Position numbers and translations under genes: made by a program. The notes under the pieces are model-generated. The model ran no database searches and was not told the DNA's origin. It saw only the letters and a program-made list of their open reading frames with translations. 64,000 bases of DNA from Strongylocentrotus droebachiensis (Eukaryota > Echinodermata > Echinoidea > Camarodonta > Strongylocentrotidae), in assembly GCA_035222895.1 (NCBI GenBank), contig JAVYIG010002102.1, forward strand, positions 124,001-188,000. Direction: 5' to 3'. Shown piece after piece: positions 1 to 10,704 of the stretch; the first letter of the stretch is position 1, and each line of letters starts with the position of its first letter.

Positions 1-151
1 GGGAGGGGGAAACTCGCCCCTCCCTGCACCGACCCCCCCCCCTCCCATTACGTCACTGTTGGTCACCATTACGTACCAATATTTGGCTCGCATAATTTCA
101 AATTTGGGCCCCCCCCCCCCCCCCCCCTAAGAAATCCTGGATCCGCGCCTG
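1..151. mobile_element. Terminal fragment of a hAT-type non-autonomous element
   Basis: The stretch is dominated by poly-C runs and ends at 136-151 with a sequence whose reverse complement starts CAGGCGCGGATCC, the CAG-type terminus usual for hAT elements. Immediately after it the sequence becomes translatable LINE reverse transcriptase (minus strand), so the element appears to have inserted into that LINE. The other end lies outside the window. The expected 8-bp TSD copy would be 152-159 and cannot be verified here. Confidence 0.55.
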
Positions 152-159
152 GTGTGAGA

Positions 160-540
160 ACTGTCATCATATGCTTTAGCTACTTTTTCGATGAGTGTTA
201 AAAATGCATGTGTTGTATTGTGTTTCTCTATAAAGCCATATTGCATGCTACTCAGAAGATCGAAGTCATCCATGAATGTTATTAGTCTCTTATACATAAT
301 TTGTTCAAGTATCTTGGAAAAAGTTGTTAGGAGAGCTATTTGACGGTAATTGCTGAGTTAGTTTGAATTGCCCTTTTTAAAAATAGAAATTACTTTGGCC
401 GTTTTCACAGCGTCTGGCACAGCCCCTGTTGGTAGTGACAAGTTAAATACATGTATTAGCGGAACATTTATGTCAGGGAAAATGTTCTTCAGAAGAAAAT
501 TATACCATCGAGTCCAGAACTTTTGTGTTTTTTTAACTTT
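160..540 (-). pseudogene. LINE reverse transcriptase, N-terminal blocks only
   Basis: Minus-strand translation gives VPLIHVFNLSLPTGAVPDAV, KTAKVISIFKKGNSN, a TAA stop, then NYRQIALLTTFSKILEQIMY and LLSSMQYGFIEKHNTTHA. These match RT blocks 0-2 of non-LTR elements (the 'P-ixKk...NYRPISLL..sKilE' region). The polymerase palm with FADD is absent because the hAT terminus interrupts the copy at 151. Confidence 0.8.
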
Positions 541-1212
541 TTAACAATGTCGCTTACTTCGATCGGGTCGGTCGGGTATAAAAAATAATGTGTTTGGATT
601 AGGTTCCGGCAAGAAATCTGAATAGTGTTTATCTACGCTAGGAATCATTCGTGATAGCGAATTGCGTATGTTAACAAAATAGTCATTAAATGACTCTACA
701 ATTACTTGCTTATCGTCTGTATTGTGACCATTTATCCTGATGTAGTGGGCTTCTTCTCTATTAGTATTCTTGTTGAGAACACGATTAATAACTGTCCATT
801 TGGCATTCAAGTCATATCTGTTGGTATTTATTTGAGAATCAAAGTATTTTTTATTTTCATTCCTTTATATTTTGTGTATTTTACTCGAGTTTGTGGAGAT
901 GGATTATATTTATATTTGTAATACAGGCTGTTTTTCTTTTTGATACATTTTATTAGAGATTTGGTGACCCATGGCGATCGTGGGGTCTTTTTGTAATTAG
1001 ACTCGTTAGGTGTTTGCTCTGGAATAACATCATCATAAACATTCCTCAATATTTGAATAAATTTGTTAAAATATTAATTACAGTTTTGTATCGCCAGTAC
1101 TTCTTCCCAGTCGATTTGGCTTAGTCTATCTTTGAGGCGAATAATGTTTTCTGTGTTCAGTTTCCTTGTTTTTCTGCGGGGTGATTGTACAGACTGAAAG
1201 GAATCCGAAATA

Positions 1213-2044
1213 TTAGTAAAGATGGGGAAGTGACCAGTCATGTCTGACATTATAATTCCAGCTTGTGGGTATGGGTGGATGTTTGTAAATATGTGATCTA
1301 TTAGTGTAAGATTGATTTGTTATCCTGGTTGGTCTGGAAAAAAACAGGAACAAAAGAATTGGAAAGTAACAAATCCAGGTAATCATTACTAAGATGTTCG
1401 TTGCGGTTAATAAGGTCAATATTAAGGTCACCCGTGAGAAAACAATGTTTGGAGTTAAATATAGGTTGATCCATTAAAGTCTGATATTCTTCCAAAAAGT
1501 CGTCAGAGTTACAATTGGGTTGTCTATAAAATACACCGATTATTATTCCTTTTGTTCCTGTAGTTAATATTTCGATAAATAGGGATTCAGTCGTTGGTGA
1601 CATAACATTAATTTCCGTGAGAATTTTGAATTTATATCTTTTGGAGATATACATGGCTACTCCTCCCCCTCTGGATTGTCTACTGTTTGTAATTAGGGTG
1701 AAACCAGGCAGTGTTAGGAGTGGACAAGGGTTTTCTGTTAACCAGGTTTCAGAGAGACATACGACGGAAACATTGCTACTAATTTTATCGAGTAAGATGT
1801 GAAGTTTTTCAAAATTTCTGTTCAGGCTTCTAATGTTAAAGTGCATGATAAAGAATCTATTTTTTACATTGTTCATTTCATCGACAAATTGATTTTCGGT
1901 ATAATATAGATCTGTTATGTTTGGTACATTATCCTTTTCTTCAAAATTGTATTTTAAACCGGGTTGGTTTCTATTGAAAAATGCAGCTATATTGCTATCA
2001 TAATTGTGATTGTGTATGTCCGGGGCATTGGTATCATATTGCAC
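1213..2044 (-). pseudogene. LINE apurinic/apyrimidinic endonuclease domain, frameshifted
   Basis: This domain nicks target DNA for target-primed reverse transcription. Visible hallmarks are MHFNIRSLNRNF, VVCLSETWL (the E of the metal site), RGGGVAMYI, GVFYRQPN and LTGDLNIDL (the D-x-N motif). The main frame is open from a GTG at 2044 to 1301, with no ATG at the start, so the true start was lost or lay in the upstream leader ORF. After a frameshift near 1320 the reading continues as LIDHIFTN, the block that normally ends this domain in LINE ORF2 proteins. It then runs on through SDMTGHFPIF. Confidence 0.85.
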
Positions 2045-2211
2045 AGTTCAGTGATTGGAATGCGATGTCGTTAACCTCATTAAAAGGAAATATATTTGAG
2101 TCAAGGCTCAGGTCATTGTCATCATCATCATCATGAGGCCCTACAGAGAAAATAGAGTCATTTTCGTCAACATGTACAAAGGGCAATATATCTGTAAATG
2201 AACTATCCATG

Positions 2212-3307
2212 GCGATCTGAAAAGGATGATCGCGTACATTGATAATGTATGCAACATGTTTTAACTCTTATCGTGCCACAGGGCTAATCCCCATTGTGTC
2301 AGGTTGTTTTGGAGATAATCTGATTAACGCGATGGTTCTATGAATGGCGAGTGCAAAACACACAGCACAGCCCAATGAGCATGAACAATAACTGCTACTA
2401 CGTAAGTGTGCACGCACGCACATGGCACTCAATAGGTAGCGTGCATGCAGCCTCATGGCAGGCTACTGTGAGTTAAATGCCGGCAGAGTACCCATAGGTG
2501 AATGAGAAGAAGTGAGAGATGCTAGAAAGGAGAGATAAAAATGAATGAAGCTGCACAGTATGAATAATACGGGAAAATAAAATAAACTGAGTATGAGAAT
2601 AAAGAAAGTAAAACTAAAAAAGGGAAGGGAGGAAAAACATGAAATTGAAAGGAGAAACGACTAAAAATATCGTCAAGAAGAACCCAAAATACATGATAGG
2701 TTTTGTTATCATGAAAAGAAAAAACACAAAAAGGTTGACGGAGCTCCCGTTAGGTCAATGGAAGTAAGAAAAAACAATAAACAACAACAACAAATCCTTA
2801 TAGTTTATCATGCATAAGACATTTAAATTTGATTAAGATAAAGATGTACATGTGCATTATGCTTTACGTGAATTACGCTTTTAGACGGAACACGAGATAC
2901 ATCTACAAAATAATAATAATATAGAGTACTTGTAATGCGCCAACTCCACATGACTAATGTGTTAGAGGCGCATGGAGAAGAAAAACTATAAGTACACAAA
3001 AATACACACAAAAATGAACAACGACAATGTGAAAATATGAGCAATAGTGATGGACCATTTTGTTGTGAACAAGTAACATTTCACGGAAACCATTAGAGCT
3101 GTTTGTGTAAAAGCAACTATAGAAAGGCCAAAACAGGAGGATCACCTGAAAAACAGTTCTTCACATCATTGTCATTCAAACAAAATGCAAGGGAGGAAAA
3201 TGTAATGAAAGGATTCATCTTATATGAGCGTTCCTAGGTGTGTAGATAGGGAATTTAAGTTCACGAAAGTCAATACATAAGTCACGGTTAATACTCTTAA
3301 TGAATCA
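2212..3307. other. No gene recognised
   Basis: This AT-rich sequence has short A-rich runs. All ORFs are under 80 codons and lack recognisable motifs. Part of it may be the 5' UTR of the minus-strand LINE that ends near 2211, but nothing shows where that would stop. Confidence 0.4.
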
Positions 3308-3560
3308 GGGACGCAATGGAAGCCTGCTGTTATATACATTCATACCATTTCATTTACAAAGTGCAACGGTGCCTATCAATTGTCATATTCTTTTATTCTT
3401 GCTTGCTATACTTTTGCACTGTTTGCGTGTATAATGTGAGTTGTATTTGAAACTGAACGTGCAAATCACTGCCAAATGCGTAGTAGTTTGAAGTTGGACG
3501 ATATGCCACTCAGCTCCATCTTGATTGCGTCTGAAGCACCAATGAGGAGTAGCCTATATA
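3308..3560 (+). repeat. Dispersed copy of the 16-25 kb duplicated block (partial)
   Basis: It starts at ACGCAATGGAAGCCTGC. The segment is the same sequence as 19310-19545 and 21850-22085, with scattered substitutions. It continues through the GTTTGAAGTTGGACGATATG stretch and loses similarity shortly after GCGTCTGAAGCA. It is non-coding as far as can be seen, and it shows that the block was dispersed as well as tandemly copied. Confidence 0.8.
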
Positions 3561-4588
3561 TTGATGAATTAATAATCTTCCGACAAAGTTTTCATTATCA
3601 AAGGATTCTCTACGTTGTCGACGTTCTTTTGGAATTTTTATTACTACGGTTAGAGTTGCAGCTGACGTCTAGTTTGGGTGAGATTGTGTGTTGCGTTGAT
3701 GGCGTATGGCAAATGTGGGATTTTTAACACGGAAGTGGGATAAAAACGTAAAAAAGAGTGTATGTGGGTTGGCTATGTAGTTTGGATATATGTCTAAGTT
3801 TGTGAGAAAAAGTGTTAAGAGGCAAACAGGAGGAGAAATGAGGGTGATATAATTTTCTGATGTGTGTGAAGCGGAATGAAGCAGTATATCTTATTTCTAT
3901 TTTCTTCCATATAAACTGATGCTCATATTAAGATAAGTATGTAGTAGATCCTCACCTTCTCTTCCCCATCTGCGTTAGGTCTCTCTTAGTTTCTCTCTCT
4001 TCCCCCTCGTTTATATACATGTACTTCTGACCATCTAGATTTCAATGTTTTTATATATAAATGATATAGCAAACATTTTTTTTTGTATTCATTAAATTTA
4101 TTTCTCAAGATTCCAATTCCTTTTCGTACATAACATAGTGGCAAAGTATTTTCCATGAAACATAATTATTACAAAGCCCTTTTGCAGTCATGTTAACGAT
4201 TTCTACTACTACATGTAGTATATAACAGTCTAGATGTTTTTCATATTTATTATAATTTTAGGACAAAAATAACAACAAATAAATAAACAATTATATGAGG
4301 GCCGAAAAATAGGAGGAGTAGACGAAAAACTATAGTAAAAAATAAAACTCGTATTAAAGATACTATGTCCCTTTTGCAGCCAACATCCAATTCTGTAGAA
4401 CTTTGCAGGAATTATGAATATGTCATGTATGTCCTATCTGTGACATTTAAACGTTAGCAGTGTCCTAATATTCAAATTATGCAAGGAAACTCGTTTACTT
4501 GCTAGACTTCACTGTCGGACACTATTGAGTGACTGACTGGCTTTTTTCCTCTTTGGTAATAACATACATAAAATGAGCTGTAGTAGTA
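3561..4588. other. No gene recognised
   Basis: AT-rich intergenic sequence with no convincing ORF, splice-bounded exon, inverted repeat or tandem structure. Confidence 0.4.
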
Positions 4589-4589
4589 G

Positions 4590-5000
4590 TAGTAGTATTT
4601 ATTTCCGTATAAAAACATAGAAACAATGCATAAAATACGGTAGATACCCCACATTCAGCTTACCCGAAATCGGAAAGCTAGACTTCTGTGGGATCCGGAA
4701 CAATTGCATAAACAAAACAGAACATTAATACATATCTGAACAACAGTAAATACATTTTGAAAAAAAGAAGTAGTATAAAATAAAGGAGGAGGGATCATGT
4801 GCTACTGTAACAGTTCTGCATTTGAATTTGAATGCATTAACACTAGGGGACGATTCGATATGAGGAGGAAGTGTGTTTTGCGTTTCTATACTTGAATGAT
4901 CTTTTCTATACTTGAATGATCTTTTGAGATAATTTGTTTTCGGTTTGGGTAATTTTATTTGAGCTCCAATTCGGGAAGGGTAGGAATGGTTTCTCAACTC
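4590..5000 (-). mobile_element. LINE 3' end: RT C-terminus, short 3' UTR and TAC microsatellite tail
   Basis: Minus-strand translation from 4997 gives RIGAQIKLPKPKTNYLKRSF, then after a disrupted stretch LPPHIESSPSVNAFKFK. This is the C-terminal tail of CR1/L2/Rex-type ORF2 proteins (PKPxTxYxKRSFxYRG..WNxLPxxIRxxxSxxxFK). The expected 'G-x-x-L-W-N' block is replaced by a 20-bp tandem duplication at 4886-4924. The element ends with an AATAAA-like signal and a (TAC)n tail at about 4580-4600, as expected for a microsatellite-tailed LINE. Confidence 0.75.
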
Positions 5001-5034
5001 AACTCAACTGTAAAGGGTACATGAGCAAAAATGA

Positions 5035-5310
5035 TTGAATCTTTTCGCAGCATAAAACGTACGACCATTCAGTACAATGGTCTGAAAATCAGACTATTAC
5101 TTACTGGCTCTATAGCTCATGAGTCGATTCGCAACTAATAGTCGTTATTATCCTACTTAAAGACATTGTTGAGCCCCCTTTTTTAAGGGAAGTTCTAAAT
5201 TAGTATTATCTATCAAATGCCGTTGGAATTAAACATTTTCATTTTTTTCAGCATAAAACGTACGACCACTCGGTACAATGGTCTGAAAATCAGACAATTA
5301 CTTACTGGCT
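5035..5310 (+). repeat. Direct repeat of a LINE-associated segment
   Basis: The motif CAGCATAAAACGTACGACCA followed by GTACAATGGTCTGAAAATCAGAC occurs at about 5048-5096 and again at 5252-5296. Between them lies unrelated sequence that also recurs at about 8745-8800 (TAAATTAGTATTATCT and following). The second copy runs into the RNase H segment, so the duplication probably belongs to the same LINE copy. Confidence 0.65.
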
Positions 5311-5313
5311 CTA

Positions 5314-5985
5314 GGCCATAGAATCTCGTAAAGACGAATCTTTTATTCTTGAAATTCTAACCCTGTGTAGTCAACTAAAATACAAGGGCACCCAGGTCAA
5401 TTTCGAATGGATTCCCAGTCACTGTGGTCTACAACACAATGAGATAACAGATTAGTTTGCTAAAGCAAGACTAAATTACAAAAATATAGAAATCAACAAC
5501 GCTCTTACCAGAGCAGAATCAGACAATTACGTACTGGCTTTAGGCCATAGAATCTCGTAAAGACGAATCTTTTATTCTTGAAATTCTAACCCTGTGTAGT
5601 CAACTAAAATACAAGGGCACCCAGGTCAATTTCGAATGGATTCCCAGTCACTGTGGTCTACAACACAATGAGATAACACTACTTTAACAAAGCAGGACTA
5701 AATACAAAAAAAATATAAAGAAATCAACAACGCTCTTACCAGAGCAGAATCAGACAATTACGTACTGGCTTTAGGCCATAGAATCTCGTAAAGACGAATC
5801 TTTTATTCTTGAAATTCTAACCCTGTGTAGTCAACTAAAATACAAGGGCACCCAGGTCAATTTCGAATGGATTCCCAGTCACTGTGGTCTACAACACAAT
5901 GAGATAACACTACTTTCACTAAGCAGGACTAAATACAAAAAAATATAAAGAAATCAACAACGCTCTTACCAGAGCAGAATCAAAC
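5314..5985 (+). repeat. RNase H segment of a LINE, tandemly triplicated (unit about 230 bp)
   Basis: The GGCCATAGAATCTCG start recurs at 5314, 5543 and 5774. Translation of a unit gives AIESRKDESFILEILTLCSQ then VNFEWIPSHCGLQHNE, the RNase H motif W-I-P-S-H-C/V-G-x-x-G/H-N-E found in I/Jockey-type LINEs. The first unit continues through ITD, a TAG stop and FAKARLNY. Tandem triplication of part of a retrotransposon domain is not a normal product of reverse transcription and suggests unequal exchange or replication slippage after insertion. Confidence 0.85.
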
Positions 5986-6510
5986 TATGTTATAAAGAAA
6001 TACTACATAGAGATATGGCAAAAAAAGATGGAATGAAACATCATCCCCCCTACGGGAAACGCAAACTCTAGTATAAAAAAAAGTGTTTGTTACTTGAACA
6101 ACAGAAGTAACGAAACTATTCTCCATCGCCTAAGAATGGGGAATTTAGGTTTAAATGAAGACCTATTTGAGTTGAATCAACATGAGACTGGTTATTGTTC
6201 AAACTGTGAGCACGAAAAAGAAACAGTAAACCATTTCTGATGCAAGTGCCCGCTCTTTCTTGCATATAATCTGGCATATAAAACAAAAAGGTAATCCCAA
6301 TACTCTTGAAACCCACAGACATTAACCACCAGCAGGCTCTGATCAACTTCGTAGTTAGAACTAAAAGGGTACACCTGTACCCCTACTAACCACCTTGCAC
6401 CGCACATAATTATTTGAGCCAAAGATGTTTCGCTTTTTTTATAATGAGTGATACATGAAGAAGAAGAAGAGTGAGGAAAAAAAGAAGAAGAAGAAATTAG
6501 AAGAGAGCAC
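5986..6510 (+). mobile_element. LINE ORF2 C-terminus with zinc-knuckle-like region and 3' tail
   Basis: In frame with the last RNase H unit, translation reads NYVIKKYYIEIWQKKME and then, after a stop, RSNETILHRLRMGNLGLNED followed by YCSNCEHEKETVNHF. This is the Cys/His C-terminal module (RLRxGHxxL...CxxCx...ETxxHFLxxCP) of RNase H-bearing LINEs. The H-F is followed by a TGA where the leucine codon is expected. The element ends in a GAA-rich tail at about 6460-6510. Confidence 0.8.
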
Positions 6511-6641
6511 TGCCTATATTAACGTTTAGAATCTGCATGTACTAAATGATCTGTTTTGTATTGGTTTTCGGACACAATTTTGAAATCGCGGTGGAGACGA
6601 CTAGACTTATTGGTGGACGTCGGAGGGCCTAGGCTCAGCAT

Positions 6642-8437
6642 CAGAGGCGGCGGAGCCGGGGGGGTGGCAGGGGGGGCACAGTGCCCCCCCCCCACTTTTT
6701 CAAGTACCCCAAAAGTGCCCCCTTTTCCATAGGAAAAGTGCCCCTTTAACTTTGTAAGAAGCGCCCTTTTTACATAAAAAGTGCCCCTATTACTTTGATA
6801 TGTGCCCCTATTAATTTTTAAAAGTGCCCCCTCCCATTTCCACCTCTGATATATGCCCCTTTTATTTTGACACGTACCTCTTTTCCCTGACAAGTTCCCA
6901 GTTTCCTTTGCAATAAGTGTCTATTTTCCATTCTCATAAGTGCCCTTTTTAATCTCTAGTAGGTGCCCCTTTTCGGGTACGAGAGGCGCCCCTTTTCACT
7001 TTTGTTAAGCGCCTCCTTCACCTCTGATAATTGCCCTCTTCAAATCTTAGAGGTGCCCCTTTTACTTTGACAATTGCCCTTTTTCCTTTGTAAGAAGTGC
7101 CCCTTTCCCTTTTCATAACTACCTCTTTTTAACTCGGATAAACACACCTTATATTTTCAAATGTGCCCCTTTCCTTTCTAATATGTTCCCCTTTTCCTTA
7201 TAATAAGTGCCCCCATTTAACAAAGAGCCCTTCGCCTTTTCATAAATGCCCCTTTTCACCTATGAAAATAGTCCTTTTTCATTCTCCTAAATTCTGGTAA
7301 ATGACCCTATTCAATTCTGAGAGATACTCGTTTTATTTTGACAAGTGCCCCCTTTTCCTCCTGATAAGTGCTCTTTTCATATCTAATAACACCCTCTTTT
7401 ATTTTGACACGTGCCCCTTTTCCTTCCTAATAAATGCTCTTTTTCCTTCATAATATCCGCTTTCCATAAAAGCCCCCTTTCAACTCTAATAAATGCCCCT
7501 ATCAAAATCTGATCGGTGCTCCTTTTCTTTCAACAAATGCACATTTCCCTTTATTATTAGTGCCCCTTTTTCATTCTCATAAGTGCCTCTTTCATATATG
7601 GTGTCTGCCCCTTTTCAGATGCGATAAGTGCCCCTTTTCAGATGCGATAAGTGCCCCTTTTCACCTCTGATACAGTTAACTTTTTTTTAAATGATACGTG
7701 CCCCTTTTCCTTTCTTATGAGGAACCTATCCCTTTTTCAGAAATGCCCCTATCAAAATCTGATGGTTGCCTCTCTTCCGTCGACAAATGCCCAATTTCCA
7801 TTCTCATAAGTGCCTTTTCATCCCTAGTGAGTGCCCCATTTTCACCTCTGATAATAACCCTTTGTACTTTGACACGTGCTCCTTTGATTTTCTAATAAGT
7901 GTCTTATCCCTTCGCTAAGTGTCCCCTTTTCCTCTCATCATTAAACGTGCCTCTAATTTCAAGCGGCTAAGAGCAATATCTCCCAAAGCTCACTCGCTAC
8001 GCTCGCTCACATTTATAGATGTTATAATTATGTAACTTATCAAAGGTCTTTTCAGTTTTACTGTTATGAGAATGTGCTTATTTATAACCCGATGAGGATT
8101 GGTTTTTTCCTCTTTATAAGATGTAGTTTTCGTACTGCGACCTCAAAAATCTTATATTTTTCCTCGCTCGCTTTGCTCGCTCGCAAATGATTTTTTGCGA
8201 CCATCACTCCCAACTGCAAGGTATGATACTAAAGCAATATTTTATACGATGTATAAAGAGAAACAAATATTGAAATCATCCCCGATAATGTAATCAAATT
8301 ATAGGGGTATATACCAATGTCTAAAAATTGTATATTTTCGCTTTGAGATTTCCCTTTGTAGGTGCCCTTTTTTACCAGAAAGTGCCCTTTTTTGTTGGTG
8401 CCCCCCCCCCACTTTGGAAGTCGCTCCGCCGCCTCTG
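6642..8437. mobile_element. Complete non-autonomous hAT element, 1,796 bp, with 8-bp TSD
   Basis: The termini are perfect 15-bp inverted repeats: CAGAGGCGGCGGAGC at 6642-6656 and its reverse complement at 8423-8437. Both sides are flanked by CTCAGCAT (6634-6641 and 8438-8445), an 8-bp TSD diagnostic of the hAT superfamily. No transposase is present. About 6700-7950 is filled by an irregular minisatellite of roughly 30-bp units built on AGTGCCCCTTTT. 7960-8340 is AT-rich with short GCTCGCT palindromes, and the same GTGCCC motif returns near the right end. Confidence 0.93.
6690..7960. repeat. Minisatellite of GTGCCCCTTTT-type units inside the hAT element
   Basis: Dozens of diverged units of roughly 28-35 bp are present. 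Each has a GTGCCCCTTTT core followed by a variable AT-rich spacer such as CATTCTCATAA or CACCTCTGATA. Small open frames within it are artefacts of its pyrimidine bias. Confidence 0.85.
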
Positions 8438-8445
8438 CTCAGCAT

Positions 8446-8805
8446 TATGCTGAGTTGTGAAGCTTGTCACAACGTACCGTTTTCGAGCTGGTCCTTGGGC
8501 GTCCTATATAGCCGATAGGCCTTTTGCTCGCCAGCCACTGAATTCGTCAACATTAAATACAAAGTTTAACTTTTAAAAATCCAATTTATCCAAATCTATA
8601 TATTAAAAAAAAGTAAATCTAATTTTAAGGAATAAATATCCGAATAACAGAAGAGGCGTAAATATTCACTTCTGAATGGCAAACGCCTATAAACTAAAAC
8701 AACAAAAACAACAACAACAACAACAATATAGTCGATTTCTAAGTTCTAAATTAGTATTATCTTTCAAATACCGTTGGAATTTAACCTTTTCATTGTTTTG
8801 GCCTG
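8446..8805. other. No gene recognised; CAA microsatellite
   Basis: Host sequence follows the hAT target site. It contains a short (CAA)n run at about 8698-8725 and a segment at about 8745-8800 that is a diverged copy of 5193-5250. Confidence 0.45.
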
Positions 8806-9279
8806 CAAATGGGACATAGTACCTCTAACCAGGGAAACTCTCATATCCCTGCTCTAACACTAATTGGTGCAATTCGGGGATGGCGCCACAGCAACCTGTA
8901 GTTCGGTAATGATGAATTACAAGTGTAATCACGCCATTCTAAGGGTGCGTTTAATCGACACTTTTCCCCCCTAGAATCACGATATTTAAAGACGTTTAGT
9001 TTAAAACACGTTCAGTTCAAGCGATTTTTTTTCGTCGGTCGTAAAAATAAACGTGCTTTAAAACACAAACATGAAACGCTGAAAAAGATGCGTTTTGTAT
9101 CATGATCATGCAGAATCACGGTCGCTAAAATTCGATTGAACGAACGGAGTTCTCAATCATGATTCTATGGCGTCATTTTCGTGGCCTGTTCCGGTTTGGG
9201 CAAAAACCGCGCGCCTGCTTTTCATGCAATTTGCGTTCACTATACCATGCTCTATATCGTGGCCTGTTCCGTTATGTTA

Positions 9280-10200
9280 TTCCTTGTTTTCCTACTATCA
9301 TTTTCCGCTCTTTCTGTCTTTCCTTATGTTATTCTTTGTTTCTTCTTTCTATTCTTATGTTATTCTTTTTTCTTTTTTTTTTACCTCTACCACATTTTCT
9401 TATGTAATTCTTTGTTTTAATCATGCTATCACTTTCTCTTTCTGTCTTTCCTTATGTTATTCTTTGTTTCTTCCTTCTATCATCTTCTCTTATGTTCTTC
9501 TTTGTTTTTATAATTCTATCAATTTCTCTTATGTTATTCTTTGTTTTAATCATTCTATCACTTTCTCTTTCTGTCTTTCCTTATGTTATTCTTTGTTTCT
9601 TTCTTCTATCACTTTCTCTTATGTTAGTCTTTGTTTTAATCATTCTATCACTTTTTGTTATGTTTTTCTATGTTTTAATCATTCTATCGCTCTCTTTGTC
9701 TGTCTTTACTTATGTTATTCTTTATTTATTCCTTCTATCACCTTCTCTTATGTTATTCTTTGTTTTCACTATTCTATAACTTTCTCTTATGTTATTCTTT
9801 GTTTTAATCATTATATCACTTTCTCTTTCTATCTTTCCTTATGTTATTCTTTGTTTCTTCCTTCTATTCTTATGTTAATCTTTGTTTTTTGCTTCTATCA
9901 CCTTTTCTTATGTTATTCTTTGTTTCTATAAATCTATCACTTTCTCTCATGTTATTCTTTGTTTTAATCATTATATCACTTCTCTTTCTATCTTTCCTTA
10001 TGTTATTCTTTGTTTCTTCCTTCTATTCTTATGTTAATCTTTGTTTTCTTGCTTCTATCACCTTTTCTTATGTTATTCTTTGTTTTCATAATTCTATCAA
10101 TTTCTGTTATGTTATTCTTTGTTTTAATCATTCTATCACTTTCTCCTTCTGTCTTTCCTTATGTTATTCTTTGTTTCTTCTTTCTATCACCTTCTTATTC
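9280..10200 (+). repeat. Pyrimidine-rich minisatellite (TTATGTTATTCTTTG units)
   Basis: Repeating units of about 45-65 bp are built from TTATGTTATTCTTTGTTT, a variable AATCATTCTATCAC stretch and TTTCTCTTTCTGTCTTTCC. The strand asymmetry is extreme (T/C only over long stretches). The same array followed by the same unique flank occurs inverted at 32210-32930. Long hydrophobic reading frames across it are artefacts of the pyrimidine bias. Confidence 0.9.
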
Positions 10201-10275
10201 TTTGTTTATTATTGCGATCTATGCTCAAAACAGCAGTCGACAGTCGGCCGTAAACAATTCCAGAAAGCGCGCGCC

Positions 10276-10636
10276 GAAGTTGACCTATACTTCCTGGGTC
10301 AAACTGCGCAGTGCGATGCGCAGTGGCTGAGCTCGAAAATGAGCTAGAATCAGCGTTAATGGAAAATAGCTTGAACGCTTTCCCGCAGTGACCTCGCTTT
10401 GTAACTGCGTTTTGATTAGTGATTCATGTTTGTGATTCTAGCTTCGAAAAATCGCTGAAGTTGACCTATACTTCCTGGGTCAAACTGCGCAGTGCGATGC
10501 GCAGTGGCTGAGCTCGAAAATGAGCTAGAATCAGCGTTAATGGAAAATAGCTTGAACGCTTTCCCGCAGTGACCTCGCTTTGTAACTGCGTTTTGATTAG
10601 TGATTCATGTTTGTGATTCTAGCTTCGAAAAATCGC
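10276..10636 (+). repeat. 180-bp perfect tandem duplication
   Basis: The segment beginning GAAGTTGACCTATACTTCC at 10276 repeats at 10456 with no visible difference through TTCGAAAAATCGCT. It lies inside the right part of the composite inverted-repeat element. Perfect identity points to a recent duplication. Confidence 0.9.
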
Positions 10637-10704
10637 TTGAACGCACCCGGTAAACCCGGGGATGGGTGGCTTGGCCTTTTTAAAGGTATGTCTCATTTGC
10701 AGGC

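Larger units (their letters stand above)
152..2211 (-). mobile_element. Decayed non-LTR retrotransposon (Jockey/CR1-superfamily type), 5' half of ORF2
   Basis: Reading on the minus strand gives, in order: a short acidic leader ORF starting near 2211 (MDSSFTDILPFVHVDEND), an apurinic endonuclease domain (2044 to about 1300), a linker with a PRSPWVTKSLIKCIKKKNSLY block (about 1000-850), a segment with ESFNDYFVNI (810-541), and the first RT blocks (about 480-160: NYRQIALLTTFSKILEQ, then SSMQYGF). Frameshifts occur near 2045, 1320 and between the later pieces, and there is an in-frame stop at about 360. The copy is dead. It is cut off at 151 by a hAT terminus, so the catalytic RT motifs and 3' end are missing. 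Confidence 0.85.
8806..10704. mobile_element. Composite inverted-repeat element (nested MITEs)
   Basis: The outer ends are near-inverted repeats: GCCTGCAAATGGGACATA near 8807 and, at about 10684-10703, the reverse complement of GCCTGCAAATGAGACATA. Just inside, a second pair is visible. GGGTGCGTTTAATCG (about 8943) with CTAGAATCACGA (about 8971) mirrors GGGTGCGTTCAAGCGA and CTAGAATCACA read on the minus strand from about 10656. The simplest reading is one MITE inside another. No transposase ORF is present. Target duplications were not resolved. Confidence 0.6.

Noticed and set aside
6690-7960. CRISPR-like array
   Set aside because: Units and spacers are irregular, diverged and inside a hAT element in a eukaryotic context.
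9159-10347. Long hydrophobic ORFs (up to 254 codons) over the pyrimidine minisatellite, and their mirror images at 32031-32913
   Set aside because: They exist in several overlapping frames, consist of Phe/Leu/Ser/Tyr repeats dictated by the T/C bias, and follow the minisatellite period. Not genes.
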